NCBI RefSeq assembly: GCF_963966145.1
Contig: NC_091047.1
Span: 25,978,001-26,042,000 of the forward strand
Direction: 5' to 3'
Origin: Tenebrio molitor
Taxonomy: Eukaryota > Arthropoda > Insecta > Coleoptera > Tenebrionidae
DNA length: 64,000 bases
The notes beneath the pieces were generated by a model, which was not told where the DNA came from, ran no database searches, and saw only the letters and a list, made by a program, of their open reading frames with translations. This document shows, in pieces, positions 12,901 to 23,380 of the stretch. Position 1 is the stretch's first letter. Each line of letters starts with the position of its first letter. Both the position numbers and the translations under genes were made by a program.

Positions 12901-15900
12901 AAATTAGGACAATAGCCAGTCTCTTATTATCCCTTGTAGCGCCATCAGTACGTTTAATGCCCTTAAGCCAGATTAATACTAGTCCTTTTATGAAAAAGCT
13001 CCGCCTAATGAATTGAAAGAATTCATTCCGCGACAATACAAAAGCTAATTTGTTGGTGTGGAGGGTGCGGGTGCTAAAAGGCCCCGATTGCTCCTACCAA
13101 AGCTCGAAAAACTGTGAAAACGCAATGATATCAAGTGATTTCTTCGTATTTGTTGTTTTCTTTTGAGTCGCTTTTCAGACCTAAGTGGAGCTTTGCTCGT
13201 TAGGTTAACGCTCAAGGCCGGCACAAATTCGGCGGAGATGCATTAGCGTCGCTGATCGTTACATAATTATCGAACAAACCCTAATGTTTGGGTAAACTAA
13301 AATATAGAAGCACGCAAACACCTGTGAACGCGAAACTCATTTAGGTGGGACTTTATAGGACAGTTATTTGAGTAGGGCGCGCTTATTCGGGCCCTAAAGA
13401 ACGGCTTCCATTCCTGCTGAGCGTTCACCGTTTTATGGAGATTCCTGCGCTTTAGTTAGTTCGTACGCTGTCCAGGGTTCCTCGCCAAATTAAAGACTCC
13501 CCGTGTAACACGGTGCATTCCTATGGGACGTAATGAGTGGCGCCCGATTCCTGCAGACGTGTCGGTCGAAACAATTAATATCGGCGCAGCAGGACAAAAA
13601 CCGCCTCCGGATGGTCGCGCAGGCACAAGTCAGGTGGGATCGATGTTAATGGGTAGAAGATGGAGTGCGTCCCATCATTTAAATTAATTACCTGTTATTA
13701 GGATATACTCCGTTATAACAGTTTGGCATAGTTGTTTCTTGTAACAACCACATAAAGTGAGTCGTGCTGGAATTACAATAATAACTTTGGTAATTACAAG
13801 AGAACTTAAATTAACGTAACTTGCGCTAGTTCGGCTCTTAACCGCGGGCGCTAAGTGTCTTCCAATAGCAATAATTGTTCAGAATTATTGTTCTTACTAC
13901 AGCAGATTGTCTGCGAAATCTTTTTAAGTTTGTAATAAATAATAATAACTGTGTATACAAAATGAAAAATGTTTGCAGCCAAATGTATATTAAATAAAGA
14001 AGAAAGAAGAAATAAGACACATAAATTTAAAAAAGAAGAATTTGCCTCAATGTATTTAAGAATACAGTGTATCAATACTGACATTTTAATAACGGAAATG
14101 GGGGTTTCAGATGAAGCAAAAAATGTTATTCCTCTGAAGTTTTTACGTAAAATCCAAAATAATTTTTTTTTCGTCTTGTAAACTCAATCCGGGGACATAC
14201 TGTATATAAGAATAAAATTATCATTCTAAAAAATAAAATATACTTTTTTTGCACCACCATGAAATAGTTACTTACAGTACGATAGAGAAAGGCAAAGCTT
14301 CGTTCACGCGAATTGCGTGTGAAAGACAGTGAGCGAAAGTGAAGTGAACGAAAGTGAATCCTTCACTCACTGATAACTATGGATACAGACTCACTTTCTA
14401 GGGAGGTATGGAACAAAAATAGTTTTTTTAATTACTGTCATGTGTCTATAGTGGGCCTTCTTTTCACAAGTGAAATAAACTAGGTACTTTATTTTACAGT
14501 TTGGAAATTTATTTTACACTTTAGTACACTTACATTAACCAAATTGTGCTTAATTTGCTACAAAGGTAAAGAAAACACAAAATGAATTTCTGGGAAATAT
14601 CTGTCAGTGCTTCATTATTATTTTCGTTAACGTATTCATTCATTTTATGGAAATAATTGTAAATATACACACTCCAACATAGTGAAAGCTTTCATTTCTA
14701 GCTGGTTACGTATCTTATCCAATGGCAGTCTGCTCGGCATTCTGAAATTGTGTTATTTTTTGCAATAATTTTATTTTACGAAGACAACGGTGTCGCAAGG
14801 AATTATATGTAGTATTATAGTTCAACTTGTGCACTTGTGCACTTTTTACGTGTGGCATTATAGTACTCGCTATTCTCGTGTGCGCAAACCTCCCGCTTAT
14901 ATAAAAAAACTAGTACTTTAATATACATTTCTGGCATAAATGATGAATTTATTATTATTCTCACTTTGTTATCACTTTGCTTGTAATATAAGCAACAAAT
15001 AACTGAACATTGTTAAATCTCACACAAAAATGTGCGATTTAATTTTCACAGCAGAGGAAGCGACACGAGGTAAGTTTATCGGAACAAATCCCTTCTCTCT
15101 AAAACCCGTTCGAGCTGCAGATGTCGAAAACACAAGCCCGACGCATCAGTTATTTATATTGCCACAGAATTTGCCATTCCACCTGAATGCACGTTATTAA
15201 CGTAAACTAACAGCTCTCGCCTAAAAGGTTTCAAATTGGATTGTGGTGATTGGGGACCGCGTCTCAAATTGGAGAACCGCCATTCCAGATATAAAGACTA
15301 AATTGCAAATGTGTCTGTGGCCCTGCGTTATACGACCTGGCGTTTACCTCCTCCGGATTTTTTAATCGACCACGTCTGAAACTTCTGCTTTCATTAACTC
15401 CACGTTCTGTGCATTATTTCTGCTTGATGCAGGCAGCACATGGGAAAAGGCATGTGTTTCGAATAATACCGTGGGTTTGCTGCGGTGTTTGCTGCTTTGT
15501 AGTTAACCGACCATCGACCTATGTTTGCAGGAAATTAGCTCCTGTGGTCTTTTAATTATTTAAGTTGAAACCGCTCGAGCTGTTTTAAAACAAATACTCA
15601 CCTACACGGTGCCCGTTGTCGGCTCTTTGTAATGAAATAAGACCGGTCTCCACACCGCAGCAGAGTTGACATTTTTTGTGTATCAGATTTGTAATAAAAT
15701 GAATAAAAGTTATTACTTTCCTGAAGCTACAAAACATTATTTTCTTCCATAATCACTTTAGTCATTTTTAAATAAAGAAGTGTAATGCTGTCTGATATGA
15801 AAAGATTTTTGTCCAGTTAGTTCTTCCATTAGATTTTCTCGAAAATTAAGAATTATAGAATATGGAAGGTGGAGGTAGATTGAAGAAATTAAGAATTCAA

Positions 15901-16006
15901 AAATTGGGCAAAAAATTAGTGCAGCGTTACAATAGCTAACATTTTATTTAAAAAAAATATTTTGGCTGAAATTATCAATTCAATGGTCGTAAAAGTATAT
16001 TTTTTG
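9956..16006. other. Long stretch without an identifiable gene
   Basis: Moderately GC-rich islands (around 10000-10340, 11640-11900 and 13000-13640) contain no recognisable domain. They could be regulatory or unannotated exons. Two weak first-exon candidates, 15030-15069 (plus) and 15602-15672 (minus), are described under findings. Repeated GTGARNGAAA-type sequence occurs at about 14290-14370. Confidence 0.4.
10875..10973. repeat. Fold-back palindrome P5
   Basis: Arms GTGTCATGTTATAAGAAGTC and GTGACTTATAGCCAACATAA with CAC, inner stem ACCTTTCGG to CCTCGAGGT. ATAAATAATTATTATTTATA lies shortly downstream. Confidence 0.8.
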
Positions 16007-16128
16007 CTGGTAGGCGGTTGCGCGCGCCATTTACGAAATCTTGCAATGAAATGCGACCTCCCTATTGGTTAGTGGAATAGAGTAACCATTGCAGGATTTC
16101 GTAAATGGCGCGCGCAACCGCCAACCAG
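16007..16128. repeat. Near-perfect inverted repeat with 41-bp arms
   Basis: CTGGTAGGCGGTTGCGCGCG then CCATTTACGAAATCTTGCAA pairs with TTGCAGGATTTCGTAAATGG then CGCGCGCAACCGCCAACCAG, with only a few mismatches and a loop of about 40 bp. The arms are much more GC-rich than the surroundings. The open frame at 16089-16406 begins inside the right arm. Confidence 0.93.
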
Positions 16129-16527
16129 GAAAAAATGTATATGCCGTTCACGATTATTTTAAACACGCAGGAGGCCGCGATATTTTTTTGTTAGATTGGC
16201 GTCAGGTCCTGTCATATGACGTTTCGTTTTTAAATATTCGCATTGTTGTCAATTCCGTCATTAATTTAGTTAATAAGAATTTACCCAGAACTGCCCTACA
16301 AATATGTATGTTTCATTTCAATTACAATTTTACGATTATTGTTCCTAATGCGTTCAATTATTTAAAAAATGTAACAACTTGGGAGCAGTGTTCGGTTGAA
16401 TTATAACCTAAAATAGATTTATTAAGACAAATCACAATACTGCCAACTAAAATGTCAGATTTTCATAGATAGTCCGAATTTGAAATAATCGTGAATGGTT
16501 TATACTATAGTTAATAAAATGCAGTGC

Positions 16528-16713
16528 CTTCAAATAAATTCGAAATTAGAGTAGGCTGTGATTTATATATTTTGACTATTAACGGTTGGTAATAGACGTT
16601 GAAACATGTGTATTGTGCTGTCCAAGCTCACTGCTGTGCCTTTAAAAATTCCATGTTACCAACTTCATAATAAAATCAGAGCCAACTCTAATTCCGAATT
16701 TATTTGAAGGCAC
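16528..16713. repeat. Inverted repeat with about 40-bp arms
   Basis: GTGCCTTCAAATAAATTCGA then AATTAGAGTAGGCTGTGATT, and its complement AAATCAGAGCCAACTCTAAT then TCCGAATTTATTTGAAGGCA. The block ATTAGAGTTGGCTCTGA also occurs at about 3967-3983, so this is probably a dispersed repeat. Confidence 0.82.
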
Positions 16714-17889
16714 GGTAGTAATAGTTTATAAATAAAATTGCCCCAGATTTATTTGAACATGACTGTACTTATCTTACAAATATGTAATTAGGCTTTTAAT
16801 AAGTCATTCAAGGGAAATGTGTTTGATTTTTTAACAAGATAAATGAATAAAACAATAGGCAACAATTACAGATGACGGCAACTTATTCATCAAAACACGT
16901 CTCACTTTTCCATTAATTCCTCCACACGACCCAGTCCACCAATCACACTGCACTGCTATGTTAATAAACTGCTTTGAAAACAATTTCAGTGGAATAAAAT
17001 AAACTGAAAATTGCCGAGACCCCGGATCCAATGCGCCCCAGCTTTGCTTCATCAGATAGGAGAAAGCACAGTCCCGATTACAAATTACGCGCTTTAATTA
17101 GATTCGGCCAGTGGCACGTTTGTTGCAATTCATTATTAACATCCCCCGTACACGCTGTATCACCATCTCCGTCCCATCGGCCCTCCGAAGCACCACCGAC
17201 AAAGACGCCATCAGCAACCCGACCGGGCACCGAACGCGATACATCCGCGATTGACAGTCAGTAACGAATCTGGGCTTAATTGCCGACAAATTCGCCGTTT
17301 AGTTAGTTATGCATTATCCTGTCATTTCGGAGTGATTTGACAATAAATTGTATAGTTGATGCGATTAGCCAGGAAATTACACGGCGAAGAGGTGGATGGC
17401 AGTCGCGGTGTAATTGGAGGCCGCGGAGATGCCGTTGAATCCTCTTTGGGCAATTAGCCGAATTTAGATATTGGGTGTCGTTAGTAAACCCCGTTTATGT
17501 GTCATTTCGTTATTGCATAAACAGGGAAGGGGTTCATTATCATGTAATGGATGGGCTTGGATAGCACCTGCTACTCAACAACTTCGTCTTAAGTGTGACC
17601 AGCAGTATCGACCGGATTATGGCGGGTTTCGGATTCTAATTGAATTCCGAAATTAATCACACGAGAAAAACCTAATGGAACAACCCTTTGAGAGCCGCAC
17701 CGAATGGAATCTGTTTGCTGCTAAAGAGCTTTGATAACATTCCTCTTTATGAATTTGTTAGAATTAAGGCCATACAAGCATGTGCACCGCTTTAATATCG
17801 CCATTAATTGACGAAATTAAACGATGATATTGTATTCAAATTTTAATTTTACGCTACGTTATATGTACATAAAATACATACTAGACTAC
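16714..17889. other. No gene recognised
   Basis: The region 17030-17290 is GC-rich with frames on both strands (77 and 63 codons) but no known motif. Nothing else is supported. Confidence 0.35.
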
Positions 17890-18681
17890 GTCCACTGATA
17901 GAATGCATTTTTTTAAATATCCTTAGATAACAAAATCCCCAAACCATAACATTAAAATATTAAGAAAGTATCATAGATTGTGTTGGTAATATCTTGAAGC
18001 ATTCGCGCCACTCATTCTCATTGGTTGTTATAAAACCCACGCGAAAAATAAATTATATGACGTTTCAAATTTCAAATTGTCAGTGCTGTCAAGTGATTTA
18101 AGCATTTAAATTTGCGATTTTTCATCTTTAGAGCTTCGTTTTGCGTTCCTCTGGTTTTAAAAGTTATTAGTTTTGATCGTGTTGCTGTTTTGATCTCCTC
18201 CGTTGCGATTTTTGTTGATTTCTTTGAATTTGTGAAGTGAGTGCCTGCCTCAAGAATCTAGCATAATGAACACTTTTAGTGACATTACAAACATCGAAAA
18301 TGATACAGAGGTAATTTTTGTTCATGCATTAAATATTAAATAATCTCTTGTTTGTTTTAGCCATTTCCGAAAAAGCTGGATATTTTGATTTCTGTAGCCA
18401 GCTTTTTTCGGATATTCGAAAATGTATTGTGCGATGCATTTTTAAATCCATCGGGCACATTATCACTCTTGAAATACCCTGTATTAATAAAACCTAATAT
18501 ATTACCCCTGCTATACTGAAGTTTTCTTTCGTCTTTCCTAAATGCAAACATACAGAATAATAATAAAACATCACGTGTAAACCTGTTCTTTCATTTTTTT
18601 AAATTTCGCGCCGGATCTATTTCTTATAGCGTAGAGTGAACACTTTTAGTAACATTTATGTCAAGCAATCTATCAGTGGAC
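17890..18681. mobile_element. Segment bounded by GTCCACTGATAG inverted repeats
   Basis: Left GTCCACTGATAGAATGC and right (reverse) GTCCACTGATAGATTGC match at 16 of 17 positions, 792 bp apart. A 20-bp direct repeat TGAACACTTTTAGTGACATT (18267) and TGAACACTTTTAGTAACATT (about 18637) lies inside. No clear target duplication was found, so a mobile origin is an inference. The small spliced ORF at 18266-18519 lies between the ends. Confidence 0.5.
18266..18519 (+). CDS. Small two-exon ORF of 67 residues, function unknown
   Basis: ATG 18266 opens MNTFSDITNIENDTE (exon 1, 18266-18310). A 50-bp intron (18311-18360, GTAATT...TTTTAG) joins in frame to PFPKKLDILISVASFFRIFE and onward, stopping at TGA 18517-18519. 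AATAAAA-type signals follow near 18563. Upstream is promoter-like DNA with ATTGGTTG (an inverted CCAAT-type motif) at about 18020. I do not recognise the protein. The second exon begins with a fold-back (TCCGAAAAAGCTGG and its complement). That could be an inserted palindrome rather than coding sequence, so exon 1 may be the captured 5' end of a host gene. Low to moderate confidence. Confidence 0.3.
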
Positions 18682-18778
18682 AGAGTTTAACTAGATGGCA
18701 CAGCAGAAATTGTGAATTAACTGCATTTGTTTGAATCACAAAAATAGTATATTATATCATTAAGAGAAGCAGTGAATC

Positions 18779-18848
18779 TTTTTGTGCTAAGCCCAGAGAT
18801 TGAAGACCGAGACGAAGTCGAGCAACTGGGCGACACTCCGACAAAATA
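18779..18848. repeat. Fold-back palindrome P11 (weak)
   Basis: TTTTTGTGCTAAGCCCAG pairs imperfectly with CTGGGCGACACTCCGACAAA around the tip GACCGAGACGAAGTCGAG. Confidence 0.55.
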
Positions 18849-20082
18849 TATTTTTTAATTTCAATTAATTTTCCGATACGCCGAACGTAATATTTTCTCT
18901 TTATTTGAAATCCAATTTCTGTTTGTTTTCAACTCCATTTGCTTACATTTTTAATAAGTGAATAAGAAAATATCCATCCTCTCGCCATTGATAGCCTCCC
19001 TGTGTGCAGGGTTCTAAATCTTTCTTCCCGCCTCATAAATTATGAACACTCCATCAGAGGCACTTTTTATGAATTCCGCATAAAACAAATATGGGCCTGC
19101 AGTAACGTTTCCTTACCGATATGTAGTACGTGTACTTGTATACCTACACGTTATGTTATGATAACCTTCCAAAAAGAGGTAGCAGGATCTGTCGGGTGGA
19201 TTTACTTCATTACGAATTATAAATATGCAGCTCACATGAAACCAAGCTTTTTACTCGTAAATAATGTAGTTGACGATCGGGGTTAGAATGGAATATATGA
19301 AAGTAAAACCGTAGAAAGAGTAATTCACTTTTGGTCATATGGTTATGATCTAAGCTTACCTTACTAAGACTCTCCCGTATGAATAAGTTAGTGTTTTATT
19401 CGCGAAAGCTATCTAATTATGAAGGCTCGGGGTTTTATAGATATGGGAGGGTTCATAGGTCGTAGACCTGCAACATTATGGAAAATGGGATGTCACTCAA
19501 CAGAAATATTTTCAAGTATGTCTTTCTCTGCACAAAAATAAGAAGGTATCAAAAATTAGTACAATTTTGTGAAGAACATAATGTTTATTTGTAACTCTAA
19601 AAATTTTTTTTATTACAATACTGTCACCCTTGATTTATTTAATTGTTGTGTTGTACCTTCTGCTGATACAGTAAGGTGAGTGAATGAGCTTTCCTGCGGG
19701 GAAAGTCCGGTCGAAATCCGTTCAGGATTAGCTAAACATTTCTTTCGTGACTTATTTGGCTTATAAGACATTTTTATAATAAATATCTATAAGGAAATAT
19801 AACTCCAGGGGAGACATTCATGATAATTGATAAATATCGAAAAGGAAAACATTTACATACATACGTTCATTCATTTATTTTTTATACGACCGCTAAAATG
19901 GTCCCAAAGTGCATCTTTTTCGCTCGAGTTTGAGTTTCTGGCCGAGGCTTGAAAACAGGCGAGGACAAAAGGCCTTTTCGGCAGAACTTACAAATTTATT
20001 TTATATCTACCCTTTTCCAATAGATAAATTTATTTATATATTAATATACATTAACAATTTTTATCTAATCCCATTAATTTTG
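18849..20082. other. No gene recognised
   Basis: AT-rich. A 94-codon frame at 19002-19286 has no recognisable motif. Confidence 0.4.
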
Positions 20083-20188
20083 AGTGGGATAAGAACTTCT
20101 CACTCACTCAATGAGGTAATGAGTTTCATTACAGCACTCAGTGAGAAAAGTAAATTCTTATCCCACTGAGTGCGGTAATGAAACTCAT
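20083..20188. repeat. Two overlapping hairpins (P6)
   Basis: Hairpin 1 (20083-20167) pairs AGTGGGATAAGAACTTCTCA with AGTAAATTCTTATCCCACT. Hairpin 2 (20119-20188) pairs ATGAGTTTCATTACAGCACT with AGTGCGGTAATGAAACTCAT. The right arm of hairpin 1 lies in the loop of hairpin 2, and the left arm of hairpin 2 lies in the loop of hairpin 1. They are mutually exclusive or form a pseudoknot-like layout. Confidence 0.88.
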
Positions 20189-20277
20189 TTATTTCACTGG
20201 CGAAAATCAATAGATAAGATTTATTTTTTTAATTTGGGTCGGTCTTAGATAAAATTTTGTTCATAACACGTGGGCTA

Positions 20278-20345
20278 AAGCATATTACAGGAAACTCGTG
20301 TGATTACAGATGAATCTTCACACTCGAGTCCTGTAATATTGCTTT
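20278..20345. repeat. Fold-back palindrome P7
   Basis: Arms AAAGCATATTACAGGAAACT then CGTGTGA, and TCACACTCGAGTCCTGTAAT then ATTGCTTT. The motif TAAATAACTATTA follows at 20362-20374. Confidence 0.88.
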
Positions 20346-20374
20346 TATCCCACTAATTATGTAAATAACTATTA

Positions 20375-23020
20375 TAGTGTTTTTTATCAGCTTCTCAACA
20401 AAGCTAGAAATTTACAAAGTACCTATTTGAAAAACAGTTACTTATTCACATAATTTATGGTGACAGGACAATTATCGGTTTTGTCGGTTTCGTTGTTAAT
20501 TTACTAAACAGATAAATAATAAAATGAATAATAAAAAAAATAATTCTGGTGAAATACTTGGCAATGCTTCATTATCACTTGCACCATCGTATTTTCCGGG
20601 AATAATTTAAAATAATTCTAAATGCTCAAATTTCTTCCAGGACACACTTTTCAACTCTAACACCCGTATGTGTAAAAAACTCACAATATTTTGTAATTTA
20701 TGAACGACACATTTTATTTTTTAAAAGATAAGGAATGAGCAATTTATTTCTTTAAACTGGATACGTCTCTATTCCCAAACGAAGTTATAAATATTTAAAT
20801 TCGGGTACTTTCAAGTAACTAACAAGGTAAACCAAGAACTCTAAATGGAATAGTTTCCAATTCACGGAAATCAGAACCGCATGTCCCCACTTATTCTACA
20901 TTAATGATGTAAGTTATTTCATCTTGTTTATCTCTCCTTTCTTTAAAAGTTTCGAGAAAGTTTTAAAAAATCTAAGAGATACACAGATGTCACAATCGAT
21001 TTTTATATTAGACATCGATCAAATACTGGGTGAATGCAGAAAAGAACACCAAATGATTAGTAAATATATTTAACTGCCACTTTCACCTTAATTTGCATGA
21101 ACTGAAGAGAAATATTTTTTCCACCGTAACAGAAATTCTTGAGTCCCAAGGAGCATTTATAGATTTGCACAGAAACATTCCTTGCTATATTAATTTATAT
21201 TGACAAATAGTTAGCAATTTCCAATTTCAGTTGCTTTTATGAACTGAACATTTCTCGGAAAAAACGTTATCAACCGAAAATGAACTAGATATTTTCCCCA
21301 ATTTTTGTTGAGGAAGGAAATAGCCAAAGGAGAAAAAATGTAGCTAAAAGAAGTACAAAAATACACACGGATAACCGGTAATTTCATAAAAAGATAAAAA
21401 GTCTGTTATTAGCAATTACTCGTAGGTTCTAACTAAGTCATTTAACAACGACTTAAACTGTTTTGAACTTGTCTATTTTTCACAAACAAGGATTTGGTAA
21501 TACATATCTTAAAGTAATCAAGGCAGATATGTCTTTGGCCTTCCAAGATTGGAAAATATTACTTCTCCAACCGATCATCATTGTCTTCTTAGAACAATCC
21601 TGGCAACACATTAATTACGACAAAAGTTGCCATTATCCGTCTAGACTTGAAATAATTGTAGTGAATAATTTGGAGATCGTGATAGAAACAAACATTTAAA
21701 GTCGTTTCAAGATATTAAAAAAAAACTCCTATCGTGCCCTTTTCTCCTTTTAGCGCTGTTTTTGAAGTTTGCACATTGTATTTTTTTTCTAAGACTCCTC
21801 GTCGCCAAACTACTCCAAACCAAAGTAATTCCGATGACTGAAACGCTCTTATTGAAAAATGAAATGGGAAAAATCGCACAGAAATCCGCTTCTAAGAATA
21901 AGAAATAAATTGCAAATCTGGACGCGTGTTTTTCGTTTTGCAGCGTTGAGCGCGATATTTTATTCATCGACTAAAATGCACTTTGAAATTTTTGTGAGCG
22001 ACTTACAATAAACAACCTGGGTATTTCTGGGCAGGAATTTTTCTCGCGTCATTTACCCGGGAAAAGTATCACGAGGTACCCAGAGAGCTTTGATGTCCGC
22101 AATGAAACACCTCCGCCTTAAGGGCCTCGTCTTGTATGCATGGGAACACTAACCCAATCAAATTTAAATTTAATACTTAATAAAAAAACTACACCCACCC
22201 CGGAGTAATCCGGGCTGATATACTCCCCGGATCGGGCCGGCGTCGCGCATATGACATCAATGTGGTTATTGGACAGTAAAATTTTGAATTTATGACGTTG
22301 TCAGCAATGGTGGTATACGTGTTTTATAAGGGGTGTTTCCGCTTTCTAATCTCGGATAATGCAGTCGACGCCAACCGAGATCAGATTAAACCCCATCGTA
22401 AATATCAACATGGAGATAGTTCAGGTGATGCATGGATTTTGCTTGCTCATGAGCTGAAATTAAGAGTTGTGACGTCGTAAATCGAGAATTGATTCGGAGC
22501 AACCGACCGGAGGTAATGGGCGATTCTTTTCGTTCAATAATCCAGCCAAATATCACCCGATGCGAACATTTTCTCGCACGGGCCAATTTGTATGCATGAA
22601 ATTAGGTTAAGATGAAAGAATTTCGCGAGATGTGAATGAAAACTACTCAAATGGATATTTTTGCAGTGGAATCATGATTTGGAATTGTAGATCTGTGAAT
22701 TGGTGCAAATCACGCAAAGTTAAAGGAGAGGGCCCACCATATTTCAATGAAATACAATTTGGGTTTGATATTTTTTATCTAGGAGTAAACGCTGAATGGA
22801 GTTTATAAATAGGATGGAGTAGAGCAGAAAATCCATTTTTTGTGGGTATGTTGTAATATTTAAGTGAATTCTGCAAATCCGGTCGGGACTGCTAACAATG
22901 ACTGACAGACACAATTTTTTCAAGTAACAAAAAATAGGTTATTTGTGTTGTAAAATTTGATAGTTCCGAGCTTTTACCTGTTTCCGAAATCACAATAAAA
23001 TGTTGAGTATCAGTTTCAAA
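20375..23020. other. No gene recognised
   Basis: AT-rich, with a slightly GC-rich part at about 22000-22600. The short overlapping frames there have no domain. Confidence 0.4.
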
Positions 23021-23380
23021 TACAGGGTAACTTTTAATGATTGAGACTAATTTAGTGGATTGACACTCTAGAATTGGTACGCCTAGTCATTTGTCAAAGA
23101 GTTATCTGTTGATTTGCTTTCTAGGTTAAGAGGCTGATTTTAAGTTGACCTGCGACGGTCGCAACTTGTATTGTCATGGTAACGGCTCAGAATTGCAAGT
23201 TTGAGAAAGATGACGCACATTGGTAATAATTAGGGCCCGGATTTTAGGCAAAATGGACTATTTTTATTTTTTAAGGCACATGTATGAAACTTGTCTATAA
23301 ATGATTTCTGGCTTAATTAGAGTAATTAGAGCCATATTTGATTCTGCCTATTCGGCCTAAAATGCCCTTTAAATACCTAT

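Noticed and set aside
16089..16406. 105-codon plus-strand frame
   Set aside because: It begins inside the right arm of a palindrome, has no known motif and contains hydrophobic AT-rich codons expected by chance.
17031..17289. GC-rich overlapping frames (77 codons plus, 63 codons minus)
   Set aside because: No domain, no convincing splice sites; could be regulatory but nothing supports a gene.
19674..19735. GGGGAAAGTCCGG-like stretch reminiscent of a structured RNA
   Set aside because: Only a short match; no surrounding helices could be assembled.
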